NCBI GenBank assembly: GCA_964437335.1
Contig: CAYTGL010000003.1
Coordinates: 1 to 64,000 of the forward strand
Reading direction: 5' to 3'
DNA: 64,000 bases
DNA from: JAITWN01 sp964437335
GTDB taxonomy: Bacteria > Pseudomonadota > Gammaproteobacteria > SZUA-140
Shown here: positions 1 through 8,932 of the stretch, piece by piece
Layout of the letters: the number at the start of each line of letters is the position of its first letter
Position numbering within the stretch: position 1 is the first letter of the stretch
The notes under the pieces: model-generated
The model's input: only the letters and a program-made list of their open reading frames with translations
The model's database searches: none
Told to the model about the DNA's origin: nothing
Program-made: the position numbers and the translations under genes

Positions 1-1
1 C

Positions 2-1165
2 CCGGCCGATCTCTATCTCGAAGGGTCCGACCAGCACCGCGGCTGGTTCCAGTCGTCGCTGCTGACCTCGGTCGCAATGCACGGGGCGGCGCCGTATCGC
101 GCGGTGCTGACGCATGGTTTCACCGTCGATGCCCAGGGCCGCAAGATGTCGAAGTCGCTCGGCAACGTCGTCGCGCCGCAGAAGGTCGTCAACAATCTCG
201 GCGCCGATATCCTGCGTCTGTGGGTGGCCGCGACCGACTATCGCGGCGAGATGAACGTCTCCGATGAGATCCTGAAGCGGATGGCCGACGCCTACCGGCG
301 CATCCGCAATACCGCCCGCTTCCTGCTGGCGAATCTCGAGGGCTTTGACCCGGGGGCGCACAGCCTGCCGCCCGACGCGCTGCTGAGCCTGGATCGATGG
401 ATTATCATGCGGGCGGCAGGACTGCAGGAAGAGATCAGAACCGCCTACGAGCGCTGCGAATTTCATCATGTGTACCAGAAGGTGCACAACTTCTGCGCGG
501 TGGAACTCGGCGCGTTCTACCTCGACATCATCAAGGACCGGCAATACACGACGCGGGCAGACAGTGTCGCGCGCCGCTCCGCGCAGACCGCGATGCAGCA
601 TCTGGTCGAGGCGCTGGTGCGCTGGATCACGCCGGTCCTCAGTTTCACCGCCGAGGATATCTGGCGTCATATGCCGGGTACGCGCGCGGATTCGGTCCTG
701 CTCGAGGAGTGGTACCGCTTTCCGCCGGGGCAGACCGCGAGCGGATCCGGCCTCGATCCCGCCGCCTGGGAACAAATCATGGCGGTGCGCGAGGCAGTCA
801 GCCGGGAACTCGAAAAGCTGCGTGTCGCCGGCGAGATCGGCGCCTCCCTCGATGCCGAGGTCGATCTCTATTGCGCGCCGGAACTGCGCGAACAATTGGC
901 AAGGCTCGATGACGAGCTGCGCTTCGTGCTGATCACGTCATACGCCAGGCTGCACTCGGCCGCGGAAAGGCCGGTCGACTCCGTCGAGACCGCGCTGCCG
1001 GAGGGTGGAATTCTGGGGATCACGGTGCGAGCATCCGCTCATGCCAAGTGCGGGCGTTGCTGGCATCACCGTGAAGACGTTGGCGCGAATAACGAACATC
1101 CGAGCCTGTGCGGTCGCTGCATCGAGAATGTCACCGGTGCCGGAGAAACCCGACGTCATGCCTGA
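2..1165 (+). CDS. ileS: Isoleucyl-tRNA synthetase, C-terminal part (5' end outside window)
   Basis: Class I aminoacyl-tRNA synthetase that charges tRNA-Ile in the cytoplasm. The reading frame is open from base 2, so the gene begins upstream; 387 residues of a protein usually near 930-940 are present. The first visible residues (DLYLEGSDQHRGWFQSSL) belong to the catalytic core, followed by the KMSKS loop (GRKMSKSLGN, about 140-170), the anticodon-binding helical domain, and a C-terminal zinc finger with two CxxC pairs (CGRCWHH and CGRC) near 1048-1123. That finger is typical of bacterial eukaryote-unlike IleRS. Its stop overlaps the lspA start by 8 nt, the usual ileS-lspA coupling. Confidence 0.97.
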   Translation, partial: PADLYLEGSDQHRGWFQSSLLTSVAMHGAAPYRAVLTHGFTVDAQGRKMSKSLGNVVAPQKVVNNLGADILRLWVAATDYRGEMNVSDEILKRMADAYRRIRNTARFLLANLEGFDPGAHSLPPDALLSLDRWIIMRAAGLQEEIRTAYERCEFHHVYQKVHNFCAVELGAFYLDIIKDRQYTTRADSVARRSAQTAMQHLVEALVRWITPVLSFTAEDIWRHMPGTRADSVLLEEWYRFPPGQTASGSGLDPAAWEQIMAVREAVSRELEKLRVAGEIGASLDAEVDLYCAPELREQLARLDDELRFVLITSYARLHSAAERPVDSVETALPEGGILGITVRASAHAKCGRCWHHREDVGANNEHPSLCGRCIENVTGAGETRRHA

Positions 1166-1652
1166 TATCGCGAACAGCGGGTTGCGCTGGTTGTGGCTGA
1201 CGGTGCTGATCATCGCGCTGGACCAGGCGAGCAAGATCTGGATCAGTGCGCGGTTCGATCTGTTCGACCGCGTGGAACTGCTGCCGTTCCTGAATCTCGT
1301 GCTGGTATACAACCCCGGCGCAGCGTTCAGTTTTCTGAGTGATGCCTCGGGCTGGCAGCGCTGGCTCTTCACCGGGCTCGCGCTCGTCGTCAGTGGCGTG
1401 ATCCTGGTCTGGATGCGCCGCTTGCGGTGCACCGAGCGGGCGCCGGCCATGGGTCTTGCGCTGATCCTCGGCGGCGCGCTCGGCAACGTCTGGGATCGCC
1501 TTCAGCACGGGCATGTCGTTGATTTCATCGATGTCTATTACCGCGACTGGCACTGGCCGGCATTCAACGTCGCGGATTCCGCGATCACGATAGGGGTGGT
1601 TCTGCTGATCTATGATGCGATGACCGGGCACCGCAGGGCAGGGCATGGGTGA
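1158..1652 (+). CDS. lspA: Lipoprotein signal peptidase (signal peptidase II)
   Basis: Inner-membrane aspartyl protease that removes signal peptides from diacylglyceryl-modified prolipoproteins. The 164-residue product has four hydrophobic segments and the family motifs DQASK (22-26), YNPGAAFSFL (51-60), GNVWDRL, VVDFIDV and FNVADS; catalytic aspartates are D122 and D140. An upstream extension is open to 1005, but the ATG at 1158 gives the normal family length and overlaps the end of ileS, so I chose it. The fkpB gene often found between lspA and ispH in enterics is absent. Lipoproteins elsewhere in the window (LptE and the one at 13341) would be substrates. Confidence 0.96.
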   Translation: MPDIANSGLRWLWLTVLIIALDQASKIWISARFDLFDRVELLPFLNLVLVYNPGAAFSFLSDASGWQRWLFTGLALVVSGVILVWMRRLRCTERAPAMGLALILGGALGNVWDRLQHGHVVDFIDVYYRDWHWPAFNVADSAITIGVVLLIYDAMTGHRRAGHG

Positions 1653-1707
1653 CTGCCTGATCGGGTGTATACTTTCGTCTGACAGCTGATACTGGAGTAT
1701 CGATTAA

Positions 1708-2655
1708 ATGCGGGTAATACTCGCCAATCCCCGTGGCTTCTGCGCCGGCGTCAATCGCGCGATCGAGATCGTCGAGCGCGTGCTCGAGGTCTTTGGCAAG
1801 CCGGTCTATGTCCGCCACGAAGTCGTGCACAACAAGTTCGTCGTTCAGAACTTGCGCGACATGGGCGCGATATTCGTCGATGAACTGGATGAAGTTCCGG
1901 ACGGAGCGATCGTGATCTTTTCCGCCCATGGCGTGTCGCAGGTCGTGCGGCAGAACGCTGCGCGGCGCCAGCTCAAGGTGTTTGATGCTACCTGTCCGCT
2001 CGTCACCAAGGTGCATATCGAGGCGATGAGTCACGCCCGGGCCGGACGCGAATGCATCCTGATCGGTCACGCGGGTCATCCCGAGGTTGAAGGCACGCTG
2101 GGACAGTACCGGGAAGGCGAGCATAACCGGATGTATCTCGTCGAGACGCCGGAAGATGCCCGCAGACTCGAAGTCGAGAATCCCGATGATCTGGCTTTCG
2201 TGACCCAGACCACGCTGTCGATCGACGATACCGCGGCGATCATCGACGTATTGCGCCAGCGATTTCCGTCGATCATCGGACCGCGCAAGGACGACATCTG
2301 TTACGCGACCCAGAATCGCCAGGATGCCGTCAAGGCATTGACCGGGAGCTGCGATCTTGTGCTCGTCGTCGGCTCGCGCAACAGCTCCAATTCGAACCGG
2401 CTGCGGGAGATTGCGGAGAAGGCCGCTATCGAAGCCCACCTGATCGACAGCGCCGGGGAGATCAGGCCGGAGTGGTTACAGGACAAGACCACGATCGGGG
2501 TGACCGCCGGCGCCTCTGTGCCGGAAGTGCTCGTCAGCGAGGTAATCGCCCGGCTTCAGGCATTCGGCGCCACCTCGGTGCAGAATCTCGCAGGTCGTGA
2601 GGAGCAGGTGGTGTTTGCGCTGCCGCGCGAGCTACAGCCGGCGAAGACCGGTTAA
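1708..2655 (+). CDS. ispH: 4-hydroxy-3-methylbut-2-enyl diphosphate reductase
   Basis: Last enzyme of the MEP isoprenoid pathway; reduces HMBPP to IPP and DMAPP using a [4Fe-4S] cluster. The 315-residue product has the three cluster cysteines C12 (RGFCAGV), C96 (ATCPLV) and C198 (DICYATQNRQ), plus substrate-site histidines in EVVHN, SAHGV and GHAGHPEVEGT and the SRNSSNSNRL loop. Length is normal. It lies 55 nt behind lspA; a TATACT hexamer at 1668-1673 could be a separate -10, though no good -35 accompanies it. It converges with the pilin gene that ends 11 nt beyond its stop. Confidence 0.97.
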   Translation: MRVILANPRGFCAGVNRAIEIVERVLEVFGKPVYVRHEVVHNKFVVQNLRDMGAIFVDELDEVPDGAIVIFSAHGVSQVVRQNAARRQLKVFDATCPLVTKVHIEAMSHARAGRECILIGHAGHPEVEGTLGQYREGEHNRMYLVETPEDARRLEVENPDDLAFVTQTTLSIDDTAAIIDVLRQRFPSIIGPRKDDICYATQNRQDAVKALTGSCDLVLVVGSRNSSNSNRLREIAEKAAIEAHLIDSAGEIRPEWLQDKTTIGVTAGASVPEVLVSEVIARLQAFGATSVQNLAGREEQVVFALPRELQPAKTG

Positions 2656-2666
2656 CCCCCCTGGTT

Positions 2667-3053
2667 CTACCATTTCTCGGCCGGGGTCCGCTGGCCTCTC
2701 GAGTTCAGTGTCAACGCGCCATCGTGCAACTGCGCCGAGGTCGGCGCCGCGGTGATGATCACGCAACCGGTGATCCCGGAACCGCAGGCGGCTGCACTCA
2801 GGGTATAGTAACCTTCCTGCGAGTTCGCCGAGATCGACGCCTGTCCGAGGTCCGTCGTATAGCTGTTGTTCTCGGTGAAGAACCGCTCCTGCCGGGCCAT
2901 CGCATCCATCAGCGCCGACATCCCGTCCGCCCGCCGCGCCTTGGTGACGCTGTCGTTGTAGGCAGGTATCGCGACCATCGCGAGTATCGCGATGATCGAG
3001 ATGACGATCATCAGCTCGATCAGCGTGAATCCCGAAAACCGTCTCGTGTTCAT
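2667..3053 (-). CDS. pilE: Type IV pilin-like minor pilin PilE
   Basis: Minor pilin that helps prime type IV pilus assembly. The 128-residue precursor has a short basic leader, the prepilin peptidase site G|FTLIEL at residues 8/9 with conserved Glu5 of the mature protein, a hydrophobic N-terminal helix (about 9-30), and a small globular domain with two cysteines (CGSGITGC) that could form a disulfide. It starts behind a strong Shine-Dalgarno (GGAGGAGG) and lies 17 nt from pilY1. The position as last gene of a fimT-pilVWXY1E cluster matches Pseudomonas pilE. The ORF is short for a major pilin, which argues against PilA. Confidence 0.85.
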   Translation of the reverse strand: MNTRRFSGFTLIELMIVISIIAILAMVAIPAYNDSVTKARRADGMSALMDAMARQERFFTENNSYTTDLGQASISANSQEGYYTLSAAACGSGITGCVIITAAPTSAQLHDGALTLNSRGQRTPAEKW

Positions 3054-3070
3054 TTAACGTACCTCCTCCG

Positions 3071-6000
3071 TTATTTGATCTGACGCCACGACTGCCGGCC
3101 CGCCGGGCCCGCGGTGTTGAGGCTCGCGCCGAGGCGGTCGTCGCCGCCGTACATGTGGTCGAGGCTCTGATGGCGGTCGCGGATGATGGTCATCAACTCG
3201 CCGCGCCCGGCGCCCAGGCCGCTGACGAACAGTTCCTCGCCGATCATGTCATCCTCGTTGAATTGACCGTCCCCGTTCAGATCGAACACCGAGTTGTTGG
3301 TCTGTCCGCCCGATGCGATCAGGATATCCATGACGAAACCGGTGCGGCCGGTCCCGCAGGGATCCTCGTCCGGGATCATCGTCGTGAAGCGCACCCGCTT
3401 CTGCAATTGTCCGGACGGGAAGGTCGCGCTGCTGACCACGCGCTCGCCCGCCATCTGGCCCGCGTGGATCAGATCGAGGTGCCAGCCCTTCTGGGTAGTG
3501 ATGGGGTTGGCCGAGACCGTGCGCACCAGATGCGTCTCGCCGCCGAAGCTTTGGAGTCCCTGGGTCTCGATGACCTGCTGCAGCAGCTCGCCGCGCCCGG
3601 CGATGCTGTAACCGCTGTCGGAGAACTTCCCGTCGATCAGTCCGTAAAGGCTTTGCACCTGGGTGCTGCCGCCGTCCGGATTACGGAAGTAGCTGCCGGT
3701 GCCGAACAGCACCATCAGACTGCCGGGGTTGTTCGGGTTGAGGGCGACCTCGGGCTGCGCGGTGATCGGCTGAATCGCGCCGCCGCCGTCCCGCGCCTGG
3801 AACAGCACGCTGCGGTTGCCCGCGTTGCTCCACTGGCCTGCGCTGGAAGAGGACACATCGAAGCGCCAGACGTTACCCTGCAGGTCGCCCGCGTAGATGT
3901 ATCTTGCTGCCAGGTCGAGCCCCGGCCAGTCGGTCACCTTCGGCGAGGCCAGGCCGTTCGAGGCCGCGGCGGCGCCGCCGACCCCGGTATCTATCTTGGC
4001 CAGCAACTCCCCGTCGCGCAGCCGCACGATGAAGAGCGCCGCACGATCGTTGTCGCTGTTGTAGCCGTTGCCGAACACGGCGGCCCACTCCCCGTTGCGC
4101 ATGCGCACGATGGTGGGCTGCCCGACGCCGTAGCCGAGGTCGGGGTCGGTGAACTCCCACAGCACGTTTCCGGTGCCGAAGCTTTCCGGCGCGGTGATGT
4201 CCAGCGCGAACACCGTGCGTCCGCCCGTACCCATGGTGCCCACCAGCACCGTCTTCCAGCCGCTGCCGCCGCTGGCCCAGGTCGCGGCGTGGGCATCGCT
4301 GACCGCCGCCGTGCCGTCCATGAAGTAGGCATGGCCGTAATCCGCGCGCATCAATGCGTTGATGCGCGCGGGACCGGCGGCGTCCTCGGGCAGCAGCAGC
4401 TCGCTCGGGATGTAGGCGAAGATCTCGTGGCCGGTCTGGGCATTGAAGGCGTGCAGCATGCCGTCGTTGGCGCCGACGTAGATCACGTTGGGCCGATTTT
4501 GATACGCGGCCGTGGCGCGGAAGCTGCTGTAGCTCACCCCGAGGTCGCTCAGCAGGCTGTAACCGAAATTCTGTTTACCCGCCGCGAACTGGGGGTTCGA
4601 ATTGACGATATCCCCCAGCCGCCGCAACTGGCCGCTCCCGGAACGGCTGCGGAACGAGGCGTGGGCCGCATCGTCGCCGCGCAACCAGTCGAGGCGATTC
4701 GCTCCGAGCCCGTCGCTGGTGCCGTCGGGGCGACGGTTCAGCGCATTGCGCTGCGCGAGGTCCAAACTGTCCCACGCCAGCGAGACGCCGTTATCGCCGG
4801 TGCTCGTGTAGATATTGCGCGACGCGGGCGTGCGGCTGCGCAGGCCCGTTTCGGCATCCCATGCGATGCCGGACAGCGCGCCGGTGGTCGGATCGACGTT
4901 GTTGGCGCTCAGCATGCCCGACCAGTCGCTGCTGCGGAAACCCGCGACGAACAGCATCGTGTCGGTCTGCAGGATCGCCGAGCTCGTCGCCGCCGCGGTC
5001 GCGGAGGTTTCGACCTCGCTGATGATGCTCTCGAACGCCTTGGTCAGGCTCTCCGCCATCTTGTCCGCGCTGCCCGCGGTGAAGAAGTTGTCGGGCCTCG
5101 GGAACGCCGCCTGGCCGTTACCTGCCCCGAAGGGCGTCAGCGTCTCGCCGTTCGAATGCCACCACGCGGTCGGCAGCGCGCCGCTGTGGGTGTCGGGATT
5201 GAAATCGTCCGGCACGCGGAATCCGCCGTACTTCGCCGCGAGCGCGTACTGATTGCGCGCCATGCCTTCGAGTGATTGATTTTCGAGCACGTCGACCCAG
5301 TAGGTTGAGACCGTCGTCTTGCCGCCGGTGAGATCGGGCCGGATATCCCGCGTGTGGGCGTCATAGGCGAGGCCGGCCATGAACGCGGAATTGTCGCGCC
5401 CGGTGAATGGGTTGTGGTTGATCGTGATGCCCTGCATCGCGGCCACCTGGTTCGTGCGGGTGACCACGTTGACCGTCGAGTCCGCCGAGACGGCGCCGGG
5501 CTTGCCCGGCTCGCCGCTCGTGAAGCCGCTGCCCGGCAGGTTCTTGTCGCGGTGCGTGTAGATATCGCCGATACCGAGAATGACGTTCGGCTGGCACCAG
5601 TTCTGGATCGGATCGTCCCAGTTCGTGATGACCGGGAGGCCGTCCGCGAGGTTGTCACGGGCGGTCGCGGTACCGGTCATGTTCGAGTATTCCGCTACGT
5701 TGCCCTGGTTCTTCAGGTAGCGGGTCGCGGAGTAGTAAAGCTCGCTGACCGGGTCGTGGTGCTTGTTGATTATGGCCGGGTTCTGGCCGAACCTGTTCAG
5801 CGAGTTGATCACGCCGCTGTAGGAGATGGTGGCATTGGTCGCGCTGGCGTCGGTGGAATTCGGGTTGTCGAGCAGCACGCCGGTGACCGGGTCCCATTCC
5901 TTGTTCGTATTGTTAGGCTCGGTCACGCCGCCCGGGATCACCGGACCGATGGTCTTCATCCGGGCACGCAGCACGCCGCCGTCGCGCAGCGGTTCGTTCG

Positions 6001-6916
6001 CCTGCGTGTTGAGGTAGCCGAAGACCCCGTAGCGGAGGTTCCGCCAGTACTGCTGCAGCATGCCTTCCGGTTTCCAGCCCTGCGAATACGGACGGCAATG
6101 AGGTTCGACGCCGCCGGGGGCGTTCGGGTCGCAGACCTTGACGCGGATGCTGACTTGATAGACGGTGCTTTGACTGTTGGTGCTGCTAGGATTCTGAAAA
6201 GCGGTTGCCGTGAGAGGCACCAGCGCGGCCGCGCGGTTGCTGTCGGTGGAGGTGGGATGCGCGGCGGCGACATCACCGGTATGGATGAAGTACATGCGGT
6301 TGCCAAGTCCATGGATGCGCATCTGGAAACTGGTCCATGCAAACGGGGTGGCCCCCTTCACGAGAGTTTCATTGGTTCCGGTAGCGGGAATCCGACGGTT
6401 CGGAAACAGCGTCGTATTCATCTGGCCGTCGTGACGTGCCTTTTCGACCCAGGTTACGTCCGGTAAGTCCTTGACTCGATAACCGCCGGTCAGCACCAGG
6501 CGGAACGGATCGACGGTCTGGGTCGCGGCCCAGTTCAGGAAGTTACCGCTCCACTCGCCCGAGCAGGTGTGGTTCGCGGCGAGGCCGATGGGATAGAAAT
6601 GGCGCTCCTTCTCGTCAGCGGCGTAAGAGTATCGATAACACTTGTCGGACGAGAAGTAGCCGAGGTAGGTCTGCTCAGGTTCGTACGGGCCTAGGGACGC
6701 GACGCTGTTGATCGTCGGAAACTCCACCGACGGCACCAGCAGCAGGTTGCCCGGCACGTTGCTGGTCGTGAACAGCGGCACCTTGGCGATATCGACGGCG
6801 GCCTGCGCAGGCGCGCCGACGATCATGCTGAGCATGAAACCCAGGCCGATCGCCCGCAGGCGGCGCCCGGAGTTCAGGTTGATACGATCAGCGTTCAGGT
6901 TACGGTTGGCGTTCAT
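3071..6916 (-). CDS. pilY1: Type IV pilus tip adhesin/assembly protein PilY1
   Basis: Large secreted pilus-associated protein (1281 residues) involved in pilus extension and surface sensing or adhesion. A signal peptide ends near residue 39 (APAQA|A). Residues about 760-1110 form the PilY1 beta-propeller (VNSNPQFAAGK, NVIYVGANDGMLHAFNAQTG, FGNGYNSDNDRAALF); the last of these is the calcium-binding loop region. A second EF-hand or dockerin-like loop, DLNGDGQFNEDD, occurs near 1210-1225. The N-terminal half shows no von Willebrand MIDAS (DxSxS); where many PilY1 proteins have NVLIVLDNSGSM this one has GNLLLVPSVEFPT. The start is supported by GGAGAGG upstream of the ATG. Confidence 0.93.
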   Translation of the reverse strand: MNANRNLNADRINLNSGRRLRAIGLGFMLSMIVGAPAQAAVDIAKVPLFTTSNVPGNLLLVPSVEFPTINSVASLGPYEPEQTYLGYFSSDKCYRYSYAADEKERHFYPIGLAANHTCSGEWSGNFLNWAATQTVDPFRLVLTGGYRVKDLPDVTWVEKARHDGQMNTTLFPNRRIPATGTNETLVKGATPFAWTSFQMRIHGLGNRMYFIHTGDVAAAHPTSTDSNRAAALVPLTATAFQNPSSTNSQSTVYQVSIRVKVCDPNAPGGVEPHCRPYSQGWKPEGMLQQYWRNLRYGVFGYLNTQANEPLRDGGVLRARMKTIGPVIPGGVTEPNNTNKEWDPVTGVLLDNPNSTDASATNATISYSGVINSLNRFGQNPAIINKHHDPVSELYYSATRYLKNQGNVAEYSNMTGTATARDNLADGLPVITNWDDPIQNWCQPNVILGIGDIYTHRDKNLPGSGFTSGEPGKPGAVSADSTVNVVTRTNQVAAMQGITINHNPFTGRDNSAFMAGLAYDAHTRDIRPDLTGGKTTVSTYWVDVLENQSLEGMARNQYALAAKYGGFRVPDDFNPDTHSGALPTAWWHSNGETLTPFGAGNGQAAFPRPDNFFTAGSADKMAESLTKAFESIISEVETSATAAATSSAILQTDTMLFVAGFRSSDWSGMLSANNVDPTTGALSGIAWDAETGLRSRTPASRNIYTSTGDNGVSLAWDSLDLAQRNALNRRPDGTSDGLGANRLDWLRGDDAAHASFRSRSGSGQLRRLGDIVNSNPQFAAGKQNFGYSLLSDLGVSYSSFRATAAYQNRPNVIYVGANDGMLHAFNAQTGHEIFAYIPSELLLPEDAAGPARINALMRADYGHAYFMDGTAAVSDAHAATWASGGSGWKTVLVGTMGTGGRTVFALDITAPESFGTGNVLWEFTDPDLGYGVGQPTIVRMRNGEWAAVFGNGYNSDNDRAALFIVRLRDGELLAKIDTGVGGAAAASNGLASPKVTDWPGLDLAARYIYAGDLQGNVWRFDVSSSSAGQWSNAGNRSVLFQARDGGGAIQPITAQPEVALNPNNPGSLMVLFGTGSYFRNPDGGSTQVQSLYGLIDGKFSDSGYSIAGRGELLQQVIETQGLQSFGGETHLVRTVSANPITTQKGWHLDLIHAGQMAGERVVSSATFPSGQLQKRVRFTTMIPDEDPCGTGRTGFVMDILIASGGQTNNSVFDLNGDGQFNEDDMIGEELFVSGLGAGRGELMTIIRDRHQSLDHMYGGDDRLGASLNTAGPAGRQSWRQIK

Positions 6917-6976
6917 GAAACCTCTCCGGTTGAAACCCTTTACGAATGCCTGTCTATCCGCGAAGCGAAACGACGA

Positions 6977-7426
6977 TCACGGTTCGAACATCGACTGGAC
7001 GACGGTCACGGTCGTGTCGGCGCCCCCGACCGCGCGCGCGGTGACCGGGTTGATATAGCGCCAGTCCGCCGGCAGTCCGATGCCGATGCGCACCTCCCTG
7101 GCCTTGGCGACGTGGTACTTCGGATCGTCGGCGAGCAATGGGCCGAGCCCTGTCTCGCTGCCTGTCTCATTGCCGCCATCCCAGGCGGCGGGCTCGGCAA
7201 TCGGGTCCAGCAACGAATTGTTGCCGGTGCCCAGCCACGACTCTCCTCCGCGCAGCGCCGCCTCGGCGGCCTGGAACGAGAGGGCCATGTCGCGGCTGTT
7301 GCCGGCCATCCTTTCCTGCAGCGTGGAGCTGCCCATCGCGGTGATCCCGATCAGTGTCATGACGATCAGGATGACCAGGCTGATGATCAATGCCGAACCC
7401 GTTTGTCTTCCCTTGCGTCCGCTCAT
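6977..7426 (-). CDS. pilX: Minor pilin assembly protein PilX
   Basis: Minor pilin of the pilus priming complex. The 149-residue product has a basic start, a hydrophobic helix (SALIISLVILIVMTLIGITA) and the PilX-typical stretch SSTLQERMAGNSRDMALSFQAAEAALR (broken here by my reading; it spans about residues 35-62). PilX proteins often lack a canonical prepilin FTLIE motif, as here. A GTG start at 7453 that overlaps the pilW stop is possible, but the ATG at 7426 is preceded by GGAGAG at good spacing, so I chose it. Downstream the gap to pilY1 is 60 nt. Confidence 0.85.
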   Translation of the reverse strand: MSGRKGRQTGSALIISLVILIVMTLIGITAMGSSTLQERMAGNSRDMALSFQAAEAALRGGESWLGTGNNSLLDPIAEPAAWDGGNETGSETGLGPLLADDPKYHVAKAREVRIGIGLPADWRYINPVTARAVGGADTTVTVVQSMFEP

Positions 7427-7449
7427 GATGTCTCTCCGTTCTCTTCCGC

Positions 7450-8445
7450 TCACAGCACGCCGCGGTTGCGCAGCTTCACGGTGCTGCTGAACACACGGCG
7501 CATCCTCAGGTCTCCCGCCGTAATTTCCTCGCCGTCGTAGAGATAGGTCTGCGGGGTGGATGCGATACTGTCTTCGGTGCGCAGCAGCAGGCTGATGCGC
7601 AGGCTGACCACTTCGCTCATCGTCGCCTCCTGCGCGCGGACGTAGCGGTTGGCGATGCCGTCCGCGTTGGTGTCCTCGCCGTAGAGGATGCGCAGGCCCT
7701 CGACGCCGTCGACCAGTTCCTGCCGGGACATTCCGTCCGTAAGACTCCGGCGGAACAGCGCCGGCACGCCCGCGTCGTTGGCGGCGATGTAATAGATGTG
7801 GGTTTCGATCCGGGAGACTTCCACGCCGTCGCCGAAAGGGCTTTCGCCGAAAGGATTGCCGAGCCCTTCGATTGAAAGCTCGACGGGCACCGCGCCGTCA
7901 TCGATACCGGTGATCCGGGCGATCCGGCCGCCGCCGCAGGAGTTGGCCATCACGACATCGCCTGCGTTGATGTTGCCGGCGGTGTTTGCAAACCATTGAT
8001 CGCCGACGCTGAACGGATCGACGAGGGGAATGCCGTCTCCCGCGAGGCCGCGCATGACCAGGACGTCGGTGCCGCCGAGCACCTCGCCCGCGATCAGCGC
8101 GGACAGTTCCGGCGGCCAATTCGTGCCTGTCGAGTCGTATCCCTCGATCGTGGTTTCCAGGTTCCAGTTGAAGTCCGGCTCGTCGAGTATGTTGTCGACT
8201 TCGGCGAAGGAATAGCGGAAACAGCCCAGGTGCCCCGCCATGCGCAGGTCGTTATTCATGAATTCGATCGCGAAGCGCCCGCCTTCCTGCACCCGCGCAT
8301 TCGCTTCGGACACGCGGTAGGACAGCTTGCTGCTGAGGAGGATCTGGATGACGCCGGCCATCAGTATGACGCTGATCGCGAGCGCGACCATGATCTCGAT
8401 CAGTCCGAGGCCGCGCTGCGTGCCCGGTCGGTGCGGATGTTTCAC
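7450..8445 (-). CDS. pilW: Minor pilin PilW
   Basis: Minor pilin required with PilV and PilX for pilus initiation. The 331-residue precursor begins with a 12-residue basic leader and a degenerate prepilin site (RGLG|LIEIMVALAISV), followed by the long PilW globular domain (YRVSEANARVQEGGRFAIEF, and a LRMAGHLGC motif typical of PilW). I took the GTG at 8445, which overlaps the pilV stop (GTGA) and has GGAG upstream; the frame stays open to 8625 but that extension lies inside pilV and lacks pilin character. Confidence 0.9.
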   Translation of the reverse strand: MKHPHRPGTQRGLGLIEIMVALAISVILMAGVIQILLSSKLSYRVSEANARVQEGGRFAIEFMNNDLRMAGHLGCFRYSFAEVDNILDEPDFNWNLETTIEGYDSTGTNWPPELSALIAGEVLGGTDVLVMRGLAGDGIPLVDPFSVGDQWFANTAGNINAGDVVMANSCGGGRIARITGIDDGAVPVELSIEGLGNPFGESPFGDGVEVSRIETHIYYIAANDAGVPALFRRSLTDGMSRQELVDGVEGLRILYGEDTNADGIANRYVRAQEATMSEVVSLRISLLLRTEDSIASTPQTYLYDGEEITAGDLRMRRVFSSTVKLRNRGVL

Positions 8446-8921
8446 AGGATGGTCTCCACGGTCAGGGTCTTGGCGTCTTGCTCGCCGCGCGTGTCGTCCC
8501 ACTGGATGGTGATGATGAACGAGCTCCCGTTTTGCTGTACCGCCCCGTCGCCGGCGGGCAGCAAGGCGGCGATGGCCTGCTTCCATTCGTAGAGGTCGGC
8601 CTGGGCCATCGCTGCCGGCGAGCAATCGGCGCCGATGCCGAGGCAGGAGATCGCGCTCGGATCGCTGCCGACGGCGATGATGTAGGCGCCGCTCTCGGCC
8701 ATGAGGCGGTTGGCGCGCATGCGGTCGATGATGTCGTTGGTCATGATCGTCGCCTGCGAGTTCTGGTAGGCGCTGTGGGTGTAGCGCAGACCGCTGAGCT
8801 GCAGTCCGGCGAGGCCGAGCAGCCCGATCGCCAGCACGATGACCGTGACCAGCACTTCGATCAGGGTGAAGCCGCGCTGGATTTTCCGGCGTAATGAATG
8901 TGGATGCGACGCAGGCGTCAT
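8442..8921 (-). CDS. pilV: Type IV pilus modification/minor pilin PilV
   Basis: Minor pilin with a class III signal: basic leader of 17 residues ending RG|FTLIEVLVTVIVLAIGLLGLAGLQ, then the PilV-typical segment with NDIIDRMRANR, which is diagnostic for this family. Length 159 residues is normal. The gene sits between fimT (11 nt away) and pilW (overlapping), so translation is probably coupled. Two cysteines (CLGIGADC) flank a short loop, a common disulfide arrangement in minor pilins. Confidence 0.92.
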   Translation of the reverse strand: MTPASHPHSLRRKIQRGFTLIEVLVTVIVLAIGLLGLAGLQLSGLRYTHSAYQNSQATIMTNDIIDRMRANRLMAESGAYIIAVGSDPSAISCLGIGADCSPAAMAQADLYEWKQAIAALLPAGDGAVQQNGSSFIITIQWDDTRGEQDAKTLTVETIL

Positions 8922-8932
8922 TTGTAGTGTCC

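Noticed and set aside
3155..5275. 706-codon open frame on the plus strand opposite pilY1, with a further 370-codon frame at 5354-6466
   Set aside because: Antisense shadow caused by high GC and few stops; the translation is low-complexity Ala/Arg/Gly/Val-rich without domains, while the minus strand encodes a clear PilY1.
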